Assembly: GCA_009363875.1 (NCBI GenBank)
Contig: CM018695.1
Coordinates: forward strand, 46,907,161-46,971,160
Direction: 5' to 3'
DNA from: Mikania micrantha
Lineage: Eukaryota; Streptophyta; Magnoliopsida; Asterales; Asteraceae
DNA: 64,000 nt
Position 1 is the stretch's first letter, and every line of letters starts with the position of its first letter. Positions 22,037 to 34,079 of the stretch are shown one piece after another. The notes under the pieces were generated by a model that searched no databases, had not been told where the DNA came from, and saw nothing but the letters and a program-made list of their open reading frames with translations. A program made the translations under genes and the position numbers.

Positions 22037-23731
22037 TTAGAAAATAAAATCATCACTGCCTTCTGGAAGACTAAGGATAGGGGAGTTGCATAACTTCTGT
22101 TTTAGAAGTTGGAATGCATCTTCTTGTTTCTGCCCCCATATAAAAGCTTGACTTTTCTGAGTCAGAGTGGTAAGTGGCAGGACGATCTTTGAAAAGTTCG
22201 CGATGAACCTTCTGTAGTAACCTGCCAGACCCATAAATGAACGAATCCCTGTTGGAGTAGATGGGGTAGTCCAGTTCTTAATCGCTTCAATCTTTGCTGG
22301 ATCTACGTGTATCCCATCTCTATTTATAACGTGACCTAAGAAATGAACTTCCTTTAGCCAAAATTCACATTTAGAGAATTTGGCGTACATCTGTTCAGTT
22401 CTTAGCAGCTCTAAGACTTTCCTCAAATGATCCACATGTTCTTGCTCCGTCTTGGAATAAATCAGTATATCATCAATGAAGACGATAACAAATTGATCTA
22501 AGTATGGTCTGCAGACTCGATTAATCAGATCCATGAACACTGCCGGTGCATTGGTCAGTCCAAATGGCATAACCACGAACTCGTATTGTCCATATCGAGT
22601 CCTAAAAGCAGTCTTTGGTATATCCTCATCATTTACCCTGAGCTGGTGATACCCGGATCGTAGATCAATTTTAGAAAAGCAAGTCGCTCCCTGTAATTGA
22701 TCAAACAGATCATCAATCCTAGGTAGAGGATATCTGTTCTTGACTGTCAACTTGTTTAACTTACGGTAGTCGATGCACATACGAAATGAACCATCTTTCT
22801 TCTTGACAAAGAGAACCGAAGCTCCCCAAGGAGAGAAACTCGGTCTAATGAAACCTTTGTCTAGAAGTTCTTGGAGTTGACTAGACAGTTCTTGCATCTT
22901 AGACGGTGCTAACCGATATGGTGACTTCGCCACTGGGTTTGCTCCAGGGACGAGATCGATTCTAAACTCCACTTGCCTGATCGGTGGTAGTCCAAGCAAG
23001 TCTTCTGGGAATAAGTCCGGATAATCTCTGATGACCGAAACATCTCCAACTGTTTTCTTTTCAGGTTTCTTCTCTACCACGTGAACCAGGAATGCACAAT
23101 ATCTCTTCTTCAGGTACTTCCTCGCCTTGATGCACGTCACAATCTTCAATCCGCGGCAGGGTTTCTCGCCGTAAACTTGCATCATTTCGCCGGACGGTAG
23201 GGGGATTCGAATAAGTTTCTCCGAGCATACGATTTCGGCATTGTTTTTGGATGACCAATCCATTCCTACTACGACTTCGAAACTTCCGAACATCAGAGGA
23301 TTAAGATCGATAAGGAAAAGATGATCGTTTAATCTTAATTCACAATCACGAATTATTGAATTTACTAATACGGTCTTACCATCCGCTACTTCTACGGTGT
23401 AAGGAGTAGTAAGTATAGTTGGTTGTATATTAAACAGGGAAGCAGTATCAGTAGAGACAAAACTCTTATCGGCACCAGTATCAAATATGATAGAAACATA
23501 ATGACCATTAATGAGAAATGTACCCGTGACGACTGCCGGCTCCTCGCGTGCTTCGGTAGCTCCGATAATAAAGGCACGAGCAGTAGCAGTTGTGTTGTTG
23601 AGACGGGTACATTGGTTCCTGAAGTGTCCCTCTGCTCCACAGTTATAACAGGCTCTTGCACCTGTAGTAGTAGGAACGGTGGTAGCAGTTGCAGTAGCAG
23701 TAAGATGAGTAGTTCGGCACGTAGCTGCCAA
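22037..23731 (-). pseudogene. Element B protease and reverse transcriptase
   Basis: 564 codons ending in a stop at 22037 where relatives have the Y of FVYCDAS. Zinc knuckle CYNCGAEGHFRNQC at residues 28-41. Protease IIFDTGADKSFVS with the catalytic DTG at 84-86. RT at about 240-470, with KIDLRSGYHQ (354-363) and active site FIDDIL (418-423). The catalytic residues are all present, so inactivity comes from the stops. The first Met is not a real start, because the same frame continues upstream through a second zinc-knuckle-like CRNCLKCGRFGHLAATC into gag. Confidence 0.85.
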
Positions 23732-23803
23732 GTGTCCGAACCGCCCACACTTGAGACAATTTCTGCATGGAATAGTGGGTAGGTGATGGTATTGGCATTT
23801 GGT

Positions 23804-24760
23804 TCAAAGTGGGAATGGACCAGTATAAGGCTTTCTGGCCGTAGCAGGTTGTGGCATAGCAGTAACAGGAGTGGCTTGCAGAGGTGTAGCTGCAGTCAAG
23901 GCTACATAATTCTTGATCATCCCCTGTTTCTGCTTCTTCTTCTTGGGTTGGTTCTGTTCAGGCTTCTTGACTTCATCCGTTTGTGGCCGCTTGTATCCCT
24001 TCCGAGTTAGTATGCCAGCCTTGACGTACTCTTCAGTAAGAGTGGCACCAAGATGAATTGCCGCCTCCAGAGTAGTTGGGTTACTCCCTATGACAGTTCC
24101 TCTGATGACTAAGGGTAAGCCTTTAATGTACTTCTCTATCCTGCGGGATAGAGGAGTAACCAGATGTGGCACTAGCATGCACAACTCATGGAACCAAGTT
24201 GTATATTTAGCGCTCTCGCCACTATCTTGGACTAAGTTCCACATTTCAACTTCAAGTTTCTTCAACTCATGTCGTGGGAAAATCTGCTCCATAAGTAAGT
24301 TCTTGAAACCTTCCCATGGTAAGGCCAAAGCAACTTCCCGTCCTCTGGTGTTATTCTCCGAATTTCACCAGGTGAGTGCGCCCTTGTGAAAAACGTTTGA
24401 AGCCATCTTGACCTTTAATTTTTCTAGACATTCTGTGAAGTCTAGGATATCCTCAATGCTTTCTAGCCATTGTAGCAGGCCGATAGCTCCCTCAGTACCA
24501 GCGTACTTAGGAGGCTTAGCATCATTGAACTGCTTGAAAGTGAAAGTAGCTGCTCCAGCAGGATTGGTGTTTGAGTTGTTTGCTGAGTCACCGGTACTTC
24601 CTCGAAGGTTCTGGGTGATATCAGTGACCATACCCGGGATGACATCCCTCATGTGTATGGCGATGGCCCGGGCAATTTTGTTGATCTCATCATCGTTGCC
24701 ACTTGTTGAACCCCCTCCGTTAGGGTCACGTCGAGGAGGCATTCTACGAATAGAAGCCAC
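23804..24760 (-). pseudogene. Element B Gag
   Basis: Starts MASIRRMPPRRDPNGGGS and carries capsid-domain landmarks KYAGTEGAIGLLQWLESIED, NLVQDSGESAKYTTWFHEL and PHLVTPLSRRIEKYIKGLP. It is broken by TGA at 24365-24367 (second W of LTWW) and by a stop at 23804-23806, both in the single gag-pol frame. A Lys-rich segment KKKKQKQ precedes the second stop. Homologous to element A Gag but clearly diverged. Confidence 0.8.
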
Positions 24761-24958
24761 AAGTGGGTCAGTAATGAGGAAGGATACAATTGAATTTACA
24801 TGATAAAGTTAGTAATATGTTCATACTACTAATATTATCTTTCAATTGTAATATGAGCAAGCACACAAGGTCAGTTAACATAAAGTTAGTTAAGCTTTAG
24901 CATGCTTCTCATATGATTGTATATGATGTCTCCTAAGATTTCCCCACCAAACCTACAC

Positions 24959-25078
24959 ACTGACACTTTCCCAGTATACCGAAGATAGCTTATGTATAGG
25001 GCATACGAAAGGGTCAAGCAACCTGCCAGCCCATTCGCCAGCCCACCACCACTTCGATATACTACGATCATGCCCTTG
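24959..25078 (-). ncRNA. Structured-motif copy 9 (element B leader)
   Basis: Arms AGTATA-C-CGAAG (24973-24984)/CTTCG-A-TATACT (25052-25063): 11 pairs with one C.A mismatch. An outer ACCAAA/TTTGGT pair flanks them. Confidence 0.65.
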
Positions 25079-25465
25079 CTAGCATTTGGTAATACGGTTG
25101 TACTGATTTCCAAGTATGTTCCATTGATTACAAATTCCATGTTCTTTGATCACTGAACTATGATTGAATCTATGGTTGATTTATGATTGATTTATGTGTG
25201 CACCTACTAACAATTGTTAACATGTAGAACTAAATCATATGTGTGCTCTACATTTTCCTCGTTAACCTATGTTACTAAATACTAAGCATGTAATTATTTA
25301 AGACTACATAATATGATTGTTCACCTAATTGATTCACACACAATGATTGGCTCATCTATGATTGATTCACGTAATGATTGATTCACACTCTGATTTTACC
25401 TCAAATGGTTGTATCTCATTTGTTTGACTAATGTTCAATGATTCCAGTTGCTCCTGGATCTTCAA

Positions 25466-25608
25466 TTCAAATACAAACGCCGAATTCCCCCTGTCATACT
25501 GAAGTTAGTTTATATATAGGGCATACGTAGGGTCAAGCTACTGCCTGCCCAGCCGACATCCCATCACCACTTCAGTATGCCAGAGCTTGGCCGCCATTTG
25601 TATTTGAA
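25466..25608 (-). ncRNA. Structured-motif copy 10 (element B leader)
   Basis: The clearest helix set in the window: outer arms TTCAAATACAAA (25466-25477)/TTTGTATTTGAA (25597-25608), 12 bp perfect; inner arms CATACTGAAGT (25495-25505)/ACTTCAGTATG (25569-25579), 11 bp perfect; conserved core between them. Confidence 0.75.
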
Positions 25609-25884
25609 GCTATGATCCCAACTCTTGATTGATTATGATTGATTCATGATTGTCTCTTGAACTATGAATATGATTATGATTGTCTAAACCATGGTTCTTG
25701 ATTTACTCAAAATCAGGACCTTAGGTTTTAGTATATGTGTCCTAGGTTAATTAACCTATGTTCCCAATACTTACAGTATTGAGCATAATGATCTCCTTGT
25801 ATGAACTTCAACTAAAGAATGCTGTTACACAGATTCTATGTTATGAAGTCCTAATGATAATGAATACATGATAATGATAACATG

Positions 25885-26080
25885 ATGAGAATTTCAGATC
25901 AAATATACTAAGAATACAGATCTTTGCCTCTGAAATTCTTGATGAACTCTGATTGAGAATTTCAGATCAAGGATACTAAGAATACAGATCCTTGCCTCTG
26001 AAATCCTGGAATGAACTCTGATTGAGAATTCCAGATCAAGGATACTAAGAACACACACCCTTGCCTCTGAAATCCTTTTT
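25885..26080. repeat. Three imperfect tandem copies of a ~75-bp phrase in the element B leader
   Basis: GAGAATTTCAGATCAA...ACTAAGAATACAGATC...TTGCCTCTGAAAT recurs at about 25,888, 25,953 and 26,025 with small differences. Confidence 0.75.
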
Positions 26081-26330
26081 ATGAATATGTGTTGAGGAAT
26101 TTAATTTGGTTTCTAAAGTTATAGAATTCCAAATTTAATCCCTTGACTTTTAACCAACTCTTAAAAGTATAGTCCCTAAGATTATGCAAGCTTATTGTAG
26201 ACTTAATGCTTAACTTAAGTTTACTTAGATCCTAAGTATCCTCAAGCCTATAGCACTTAGTCCTATTGGGTAGCTTAGGTTATAGTCTAGGTCATTAATT
26301 ATTGGGTTTTTCCTAGTTCTCTAAAACCTT

Positions 26331-26344
26331 GGCTCTGATACCAA
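26331..26344 (-). other. Element B primer-binding site
   Basis: Sense TTGGTATCAGAGCC, an exact initiator-Met-tRNA-type site, two nucleotides from the LTR end at 26347. Confidence 0.85.
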
Positions 26345-27984
26345 CCTGTCACACCCCCTGCGCCGCGCGCGGAATCCACGGCTTGGTGACGATCGATGGT
26401 TGAATTATGCACAAGTATTGAATAAGAACAACCACAATGCATTACTAAATTTCATAGAGATTAGACCATTGTTTAGTTACAGACAATCTATCTATCTTCC
26501 CAAAAGAATGACAACTAATGACCCAAAAATATTGTTTACAAAATAAGACTTAGACAACACAATTAAACAATCAGGATTAAATGAGTTTCTAATCCATCCT
26601 AGCTAGTTTCTTCATCTTGTTCTATCTTAAAACGGTCTCCTTAGTTGTCCTTTAGAATGTCTTAAACCTGATTACCTGAAACACGTGAAAAATAACTGTC
26701 AACTACAAAAGTAGTTGGTGAGAGCAAGATGTTTAACATTTGTAAATATGAATATGCATTGTAAGGCATATGTATAAAGCAATGAATGAAAATACATGGA
26801 TGGTTGCAACCCAAACTAACATCAAGTAAGAATAACGTGTGCAAACAAGCAAAAGACTGTTTACTGTAGAAGCCAACAACCAATCAAGTCCCAAACTACG
26901 TTTGAAGTCTGAAAAATATTAGTCAGCAACTACATTCAACACGAGCTGTACTAATGAGCTTACTCAAAAGACAACTCCGAGTTGAGTGACCCAGTCAATA
27001 TGACTTATGCTGGTAAACTTAATTAGCAGCAATTTCATATTACCGCAAAGCATCCAATCTGCAGTTAGTTTTTAAAACAAATTTAAAACGCTAACCGCAG
27101 CCTTGGCGTAACCAAATGTGTCTGCTTTCCCTTGTTGTGATCACCCAGTACTAACGCTATATGAATGAGAATATGTGTCTTGATGTATGTATAAGTTTGT
27201 TCACAATGATGAACACCATGTTTTTGTATACTATGATTTGAAACCGTTGGTTGAATACCATGAATTGAAATCATTCGATTGAATACCGCCATGAAAAACT
27301 ATTGATTGAATCCCTTGTTTTGAAACCTCTGATTTAATACTGAGAATAGAGTCCTTGTACAATAACAAGGTTTATACAATATCATTTTATCGAAAGCACA
27401 AGATTTTAGTAAAAGAGTTTATAAAACTTATTCTTTAAAAGTATTTAACTTGTATAAAACCATTTATGTAAAACAGATATAAAACAGTTTAGTGAACCTT
27501 TTATAAAACCTTTTAGTAGAAATTGTTTAACAGTTGATAAAACCATTACAACAGTTGGTAATTCCTTTTTAAAATAGTTGAGAAATTCCTTGAACTTGTA
27601 AAGTGAACATGTAATAGTTAAATAGTAACATGAATCCTGTATATGAAATATGATTTGCATAGAAAGTGTTTGGTCATGTGTTCCACCCCAAAACAGTTGT
27701 AAAACAGTAAAATAGGGGCTAATGTTCTCACCTGAGAGCAGTAGACTCTGAACCAGAACAAGTAGCAAGTAGCAAACAAGACTTCTAACTGGTTCCTATA
27801 TCATTGTAATCATACGTAGAATATAAGATTTGTGATATTGCATTCTTTGATTGATTGATTGACTTGGATTATTTTGATCCGGATTAACCATTGAATAACT
27901 TGTTTTTATGTTTAAAAGTGTTGCACGGATCCCGATCGAATACTTAGTTCAAATTTTTTGATTCGTTATCCCTACGACCAGCGA

Positions 27985-28330
27985 ACCTTATTGTTCGTCT
28001 ACCCTAGGTTCGGCAATATCCATCCAAGGTTCGCAGACTTGAGGTTCGGCCGCCCTAGGTTCGTTCAGCTCTTCAGGTTCGCCCTAACCTAGAGGTTCGT
28101 TCACCTCTCAGGTTTGCCAAAACCTTTAGGTTTGTTGCCCAGCAGGTTCGTCTAAGTGAAGGTTCGTCTGAATAAGGGTTCGTCGCCCTGCACGTTCGCC
28201 TGAAAGGTTCGTTCCACATGTTCGTTACTCTGCAGGTTCGCCACTATAGGTTCGCCCCTACAGGTTCGCCACTATAGGTTCGCCCCTACAGGTTCGCCTC
28301 TATAGGTTCGCCCCTACAGGTTCGCCTGAT
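27985..28330 (-). repeat. Reiterated CGAACC words in the element B LTR
   Basis: Plus-strand AGGTTCG recurs more than 20 times. At 28,245-28,325 it becomes near-tandem, with CGCCCCTACAGGTTCG and CGCCACTATAGGTTCG alternating. Confidence 0.8.
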
Positions 28331-28737
28331 CGCGATTCAGCTATGGTTCATGACGAAAACGCGATTTATCCACAATAGATAGTGATTTTCTGTGGGTAAT
28401 CATGCGAAAACTCATTGAGAACATGTAAGAATTATAATGGTGAGTTAAAACCCGGTTTTAAAAGAAAGGAGATGATGAATAGTAGAATACCCTTGAATCC
28501 GAAACTTCTCTCTAAGAATCCGGCTTGAATAGCTCGATGTAGCTCCGATCCTTGGTAGTGCAAGCTTCCTTTCGTCGAGGGGATCGTTTTGATATGCTAT
28601 AGCGCGATTTGGCGATGTATTGAAGAAGATCTTGATGTTTTAATGGTGGATTTGTAGTGAGAGAGTGAGATGGCGAAAATTTTAGAGAGAGAGGGAGAGA
28701 TGGCTGCAATTGTGAAGAAGATGGGGGAAATTAAGGG

Positions 28738-28745
28738 CTTTTATG
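28738..28745 (-). promoter_or_regulatory. TATA box in element B LTR
   Basis: Sense CATAAAAG within GGGGCATAAAAGCCC, followed downstream by TC-rich sequence. Confidence 0.5.
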
Positions 28746-29111
28746 CCCCGGGTGGTTCCCCGCGTGTTCGGTCTCGCTTGGTGTCAGTTTCGCGTATTTT
28801 TATGCGTTTTAAAATAAAAGAGTTGTTATTCTCATTATTTTGATGAGTTTCAAAATTGTAAAATGTAAGTATAATATTTTACTTATTTTTATTTGTTCGT
28901 TCGAAATCCGACCGTTAAACGACTACAATTACGTGTATACTCATAATTGCGTACGTTTTTTGGTAGTATTATTTATTTATTATCGTTTACTCGTAATTAC
29001 AAGTTCAACATTCGTATCTTTATGGATCGTCACCCAAAACTATACTCAGTCTCGCTTACACATTACGATTTTTGTTTAATTAATTCATTTGTCATACTAT
29101 TCGTCACAACA

Positions 29112-29240
29112 CTACACACTAACACTATCCCATTACACCGAACATAGTATATGTATAGGGCATACCCAGAGTCCAGCTAACTGCCTTATCTACGCCAGCC
29201 CACCACTGTTTCGATATAATACAATACTGTTCTTGTCTAG
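29112..29240 (-). ncRNA. Structured-motif copy 11 (element B LTR)
   Basis: The core CAGTGGTGGGCTGG...TATGCCCTATACATAT is kept. Inner arms are short (ATTA/TAAT and CGAA/TTCG), so this copy is weaker than the leader copies. Confidence 0.5.
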
Positions 29241-29499
29241 CGTAATCGACTATAAATAAATAATACATACTTGTTCCTAATTGAATAAGGTCCTATCACA
29301 CATAAACACAATCATGAACACTTGAATCACATTGGAAATACTGAATAAAATAAATATTGTACTATCACTGTTTATGACTACCATGACTAAATGCACAGAT
29401 GTTGCACAAAGCATAGCAATAAGACGAGCAAAACTCTGAAGCAATGTTTGACAAACAATACTTGAGGCAAAGATACCGAAAGACGAAAACAAGATACAT

Positions 29500-29880
29500 C
29501 TGTTTCATGATGAATAAGTCAACAAGAAAGACTCATTGTATGTGGGATCAGATGGTATAAATGACATAGAACTAAGCACGTTGCAACTTAGAGGATAGAT
29601 CATAAGGAATGATTGGCTGATTAATTCTTGATCAAATCGATCGAGGTAAAGTGAAAAGCCTACACATACAGTTGATAGACAAATCAATAGGAACTACGGA
29701 GATGTAAAGTCAAGCACCGAACGAAACCGTATTCCAACTACTAAGACTTAGTGGGAACTCCAAACGTAACCCAGAGTTCAATTGGGAGCGTAGGGACATC
29801 ACACCAAACAAAGTTGTCCTACTTGTTACAAAGGAAGCTGTTATTGATAATAACTTTTAAATTTCGGGACGAAATTTCTT
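29500..29880 (+). pseudogene. Element C pol 3' tail, heavily decayed
   Basis: At 29,670-29,790 the plus strand aligns base by base with the chromodomain-tail coding sequence of the tandem units downstream: GTAAAG, CCGTATTCCAA, GTGGGAACTCC, CCCAGAGTTCAATTGGGAGCG. Frameshifts and stops leave no long reading frame. It is followed by the standard TTTCGGGACGAAATTTC and a polypurine tract, so it is the end of a forward Tekay-like pol. The left limit is a guess. Confidence 0.6.
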
Positions 29881-29896
29881 TAACAAGGGGAGACTG
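29881..29896 (+). other. Element C polypurine tract
   Basis: TAACAAGGGGAGAC directly before TGTAACATCTGTGCC. Confidence 0.8.
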
Positions 29897-30950
29897 TAAC
29901 ATCTGTGCCGGAATCGTTACCGGAACAGTAATTAGTACAGTAAATTGCACAGTAACTGAAGTACAAACTACGTGAACTAGGTAAATACTATGGACACTTG
30001 ATGCTAAACACAAACTATTATGCTATTGTTTCGAAATCTGAATTAAACCTTATGATTTAACAGTCAGAAACACGTCAGACAACAGTGAACAGGTAAACAC
30101 ATGCTTGATTTGATACTATTAGGTTTAAACGTGTGTGAGGATAAACAGAACAAAAACATAACAGTTGTTGTAACAGAATGCTAAACCGACGAATTATTCG
30201 TATAGGTGACGATCTGTACGAATAGATCTGAGAAAATGACTGAAGAGTAGAAAACAAAATCAGAAAGTGAAACGTACGATCGTGTTCGTACAGTCAGCGC
30301 TCTGTACGAAAACGCGCGTAAGTGACGTTTTCTGACGAAACGAAAATGAAGACGATACGAACGATAATAAATTTAAGGAAATATAATACTTCCTGTTTTA
30401 CAATTTTGAAACTCATCAGAAATAAATTAAAAAGAAACTATTTTAACTAAAATACGCGAAAGAGATAACGAAACGTTCGAAATAATTAATTACGATAAAT
30501 AATTTAAAACAAATAAATTTTAAAGATTATTTGGAATCACAACCTTAAAAACGTAAGCTAAAACTAATTTCTAATTAAATTACAAAAATGTGAGCGTTAC
30601 GATCCGGAAATGCGATGAAAACACGAACCGAGCAACCGAAATGAACCCGAACACCCCCGGGGTATTTAAACCCTAAAAGAGGCATTTATTTCATTTTTAT
30701 CTATTCTCTCTATCTCTCTCTCTCTAAAACCACTAGCCATCCACTCTCTCTCACTCTAAGATTTTCATCTTCAACCCTCAAGATCTTGGCCATTTGTTGA
30801 TGAAATCGTGTGTTTTGGTGCTCACTTGAAGCTTTTGAGGTCCTCTACCTAGAAGTACAACAGATCGGAGAAGATAATCGCTGAAATACGAGGTATGGAG
30901 CTTGAAAGTTCAAAGAAATTAGGGTTTTGGTACACCCCGTCGCCCACACA
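29897..30950 (+). mobile_element. Element C 3' LTR, truncated
   Basis: Begins TGTAACATCTGTGCCGGAATCG, closely like the start of the solo LTR at 44957 (TGTAACATTAGTGCCGGAATCG), and keeps the GGGGTATTTAAACCC TATA-like site (about 30,660) and TC-rich R region. It stops near 30,950, where the tandem array begins in mid-gene, so about three quarters of the LTR is missing. The open frames in it are not supported as genes. Confidence 0.75.
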
Positions 30951-31500
30951 CACTCAAATTAGAAGAAATGCCTAGCAGATCAGGATATTCAAGTACCGTT
31001 CGATGATATTCGCATCGGTGATACAACGCACTTCGTTGAGAAACCAGACGAGATCATGGACCATGATGTTAAGAAGTTCAAACACAGTTGAATTTCAATA
31101 GTCAAAGTACGATGGGAGTCGAATCGGGGTCCAGAGTTCATATGGGAACAAGAAGATCAAATAAAGCTTAAGTATCAACACTTATTCACTACAGTTACTC
31201 CAAGGTGAATTTCGGGTGGAAATTCCCTCAACTAAGGGAGACTGTAACATCACTGCATTTCAGGTAGTTATTATTTCACGTACTATTTTATTGATAAAAC
31301 ACATTATGCTAATTGAATGCTTTGATGTTGAAGTATGACATGAACACTAATCTACGCTATTGAGAACACACCGTTAACATGTATAAACCATGGGAATTTA
31401 GTTTGTAATATAACTAGACATACACATAGTGTTTTATTGAAGTTGAATACGCAGGGTATATTTTGATTGTATGGTATTGGTAGTAGTGTAGGATTTTATC

Positions 31501-31840
31501 ACCAAATATAGGCAAGGGCATAGTCATGGTCTATCGAAGCAGTGGTGGGCTGACAACTTGATGAGTTGTGACTGATTCCTATGGATGCTCTGTACATAAA
31601 CTTTCTTCGCTTTATCATGAGTATGTTGGTGTTAGGATTTGGTGAGGAGAATCTGAGGTTTAGTCTTTGAGTTGTAAAGTTTTAAGGTTTTGACACTAAA
31701 TATAGTAAAGGACACATAGTCATGGTTTATCAAAATGGTGGTGGGACGGAGGCTGTATAGGTTACGACCGACTTCTAAGTATGCCCTATACATAAACTTC
31801 GTTCGGTTTATCATGGGTGTGTCAGTGATATGATTTAGTG
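31501..31840 (+). ncRNA. Structured-motif copies 12 and 13 (array unit 1)
   Basis: Copy 12 at 31501-31643 has outer arms ACCAAAT (31501-31507)/ATTTGGT (31637-31643). Copy 13 at 31694-31840 has CACTAAAT (31694-31701)/ATTTAGTG (31833-31840). The C-to-T change on one arm is matched by G-to-A on the other. Confidence 0.65.
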
Positions 31841-31861
31841 AGGAGAATTCTTGGGAATTGG

Positions 31862-32469
31862 TATGGCGCCATTTGGAGCTCTTTATGGTAGAAAATGTCG
31901 GTCACCTACGTGTTGGACTGAGACAGGAGAATCGCAGATCATGGGTCCCGGGATCATTCAAGAAACGACTAAAAAGATTCACCAGATCTACAACAATTTG
32001 TGAGCTACTCGCAGTCGACGAAAGAGTCACGCTTTTACACGTCGTAAACCTTTAGAATTTCAAGTTGATGATATGGTTTTACTTAAAGTCTCATAATGGA
32101 AGGGAGTTGTACGCTTCGTGAAGAAAGGTAAGCTTGCTGGCATGTTATGTTGGCCCTTTTAAGATTCTTGAACAAATCAGGAACGTCGTCTACAAGGTAA
32201 AACTTCCTCATGAACTCAGTAATGTGTACCCAAACTTCCATGTGTCAAATTTGAAGAAATGCGTAGCTGATCTGGATCTTCAAGTACCGTTCGATGATAT
32301 TCGCATCGACGATACAATGCACTTTGTTGAGAAACCAGTCGAGATCATGGACCATGATGTTAAGAAACTCCAACATAGTCGAACTCCAATTGTCAAAGTA
32401 CGATCGGAGTTGAAGCGGGGTCTAGAGTTCATCTGGGAACGAGAAGACCAAATAAAGCTTAAGTTTTAA
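31862..32469 (+). pseudogene. Integrase C-terminus / chromodomain tail, array unit 2
   Basis: MAPFGALYGRKCRSPTCWTE at the start, then frameshifts and a W-to-stop in SPWKG. The tail is readable at 32,134-32,469 (YVGPFKILEQIRNVVYKVKL ... PVEIMDHDVKKLQHSRTPIV). Confidence 0.75.
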
Positions 32470-32792
32470 AAACTTATTCACTACAGTTACTCCAAGCTGA
32501 ATTTTGGGACGAAATTCCCTCAACTAGGGGTGACTGTAACATCACTGCATTTCAGGTAGTAGTTATTTCACATACTATTTTATTGATAAAACACATTATG
32601 CTAATTGAACGCTTTGATGTTGAAGTATGACATGAACACTGATTTACGCTATTGAGAACTCACTGTTAACATGATTAAACCATGGGGAATTTAGTATGTA
32701 ATATAACTAGACATACCCATAGTGTTTATTGAAGTTGAATACGCAGGGTATATTTTGATTGAATGGTATTGGTAGTAGTGTAGTATGCTATC

Positions 32793-33132
32793 ACCAAATA
32801 TAGGCAAGGGTATAGTCATGGTCTATCGAATAGGTGATGGGCTGGCGACTGGATAAGTTGCGACTGATTCCTACGAATGCTCTATACATAAACATTCTTC
32901 AGTTTATCATGAGTATGCCGGTGTTAGGATTTGGTGAGGAGAATCTGAGTTTTAGTCTTAGAGTTGTAAAGGTTTAAGGTTTTGTCACTAAATATAGTCA
33001 AGGACACATGGTCATGGTTTTTTGAAATGGTGGTGGGATGGCGGCTGGATAGGTTCCGACCTACTTTTAAGTATGCCCTATACATAAACTTATTTCGATT
33101 TATCATGGATGTGTTAGTGATATGATTTAGTG
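32793..33132 (+). ncRNA. Structured-motif copies 14 and 15 (array unit 2)
   Basis: Outer arms ACCAAAT (32793-32799)/ATTTGGT (32929-32935) and CACTAAAT (32986-32993)/ATTTAGTG (33125-33132). Confidence 0.6.
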
Positions 33133-33153
33133 AGGAGAATTCTTGGGAATTGG

Positions 33154-33780
33154 TACGGCGCTATTTGGAGCTCTTTATGGTAGAAAATGTCGGTCACCTA
33201 TATGTCGGACTGAGACCGTCGAATCGCAGATCACGGGTCCCGGGATCATTCAAGAAACGACAGAAAAATTCACCAGATCCGTGACAATTTGTTAGCTGCT
33301 CGCAGTCGACAAAAGAGTAATGCGCTTACACGTCGTAAACCTTTAGAATTTCAAGTTGATGATATGGTTTTACTTAAAGTATTACCATGGAAGGGAATTG
33401 TACGCTACGGGAAGAAATGTAAGCCTGCCCCACGTTATGTTGGCCCTTTTAAGATTCTTGAACGAATCAGGAACGTCGCCTAGAAGCTAGAACTTCCTCC
33501 TGAACTCAGTAATGTGTACCCAAACTTCCATGTGTAAAATTTGAAGAATTGCTTAGCTGATCAGGATCTTCAAGTACCATTCGATGATATTCGCATCAAC
33601 GATACAATGCACTTCGTTGAGAAACCAGTCGAGATCATGGACCATGTTGTTAAGAAACTCAAACGCAGTAGAATTCCAATTGTCAAAGTACGATGGGAGT
33701 CGAAGCGGGGTCTATAGTTCACCTGGGAACGAGAATATCAGATGAAGCGTAAGTATCCAAACTTATTCACTGCAGTTACT
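33154..33780 (+). pseudogene. Integrase C-terminus / chromodomain tail, array unit 3
   Basis: Readable at 33,289-33,483 (RRKPLEFQVDDMVLLKVLPW ... YVGPFKILERI), then a stop at the Y of VAYK and further stops. Confidence 0.75.
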
Positions 33781-34079
33781 CCAAGCTGAATTTCGGGACG
33801 AAATTCCTTCAACTAAGGGAGGCTGTAACATCATTGCATTTCAGGTAGTTGTTATTTCACATACTATTTTATTGATAGAACACATTATGCTAATTGAATG
33901 CTTTGATGTTGAAGTATGATATGAACACTGATTTACGCTATTGAGAACACACATTTAACATGCATAAACCATGGGGAACTTAGTTTGTAATATAACTAGA
34001 CATACACATAGTGTTTACTGAAGTTGAATACGCAGGGTATATTTTGATTGAATGGTATTGGTTGTAGTGTAGAATTCTA

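Larger units (their letters stand above)
24761..26330 (-). other. Element B 5' leader with two structured-motif copies
   Basis: About 1.57 kb without coding content. It holds structured-motif copies at 24959-25078 and about 25466-25608. It also holds three imperfect tandem copies of a roughly 75-bp phrase (GAGAATTTCAGATCAAGGAT...CCTTGCCTCTGAAATCC) at about 25,885-26,080. Confidence 0.7.
20213..29240 (-). mobile_element. Element B: second Tekay/Del-like Ty3/gypsy element
   Basis: Minus-strand order: 5' LTR from 26347 upward, primer-binding site 26331-26344, leader, gag-pol 24760-20255, polypurine tract 20213-20232. Gag-pol is one reading frame broken by four stops and one deletion. The sequence next to its polypurine tract is the element A type LTR, whereas its own 5' LTR ends in a different sequence (sense GCGCAGGGGGTGTGACA). 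The unit is therefore recombinant rather than a simple insertion. The high end is not sharply defined. Confidence 0.75.
26347..29240 (-). mobile_element. Element B 5' LTR
   Basis: The low end is sharply defined by TGTCACACCCC next to the primer-binding site. In sense order it contains a structured motif (29112-29240), a TATA-like CATAAAAG (28738-28745), a TC-rich R region (about 28,500-28,710) and a dense CGAACC block (about 27,985-28,330). The high end is uncertain: I see no clear TG terminus, and sequence related to element C begins by about 29,500. 29,241-29,500 holds nothing I can assign. Confidence 0.7.

Noticed and set aside
27445..27768. 107-codon minus-strand ORF in the element B LTR
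   Set aside because: AT-rich LTR sequence with no recognisable domain. The other LTR families have no counterpart.
27985..28330. CRISPR-like repeat/spacer pattern
   Set aside because: The repeats are only 6-8 bp, imperfect, in a plant LTR, with no cas genes.
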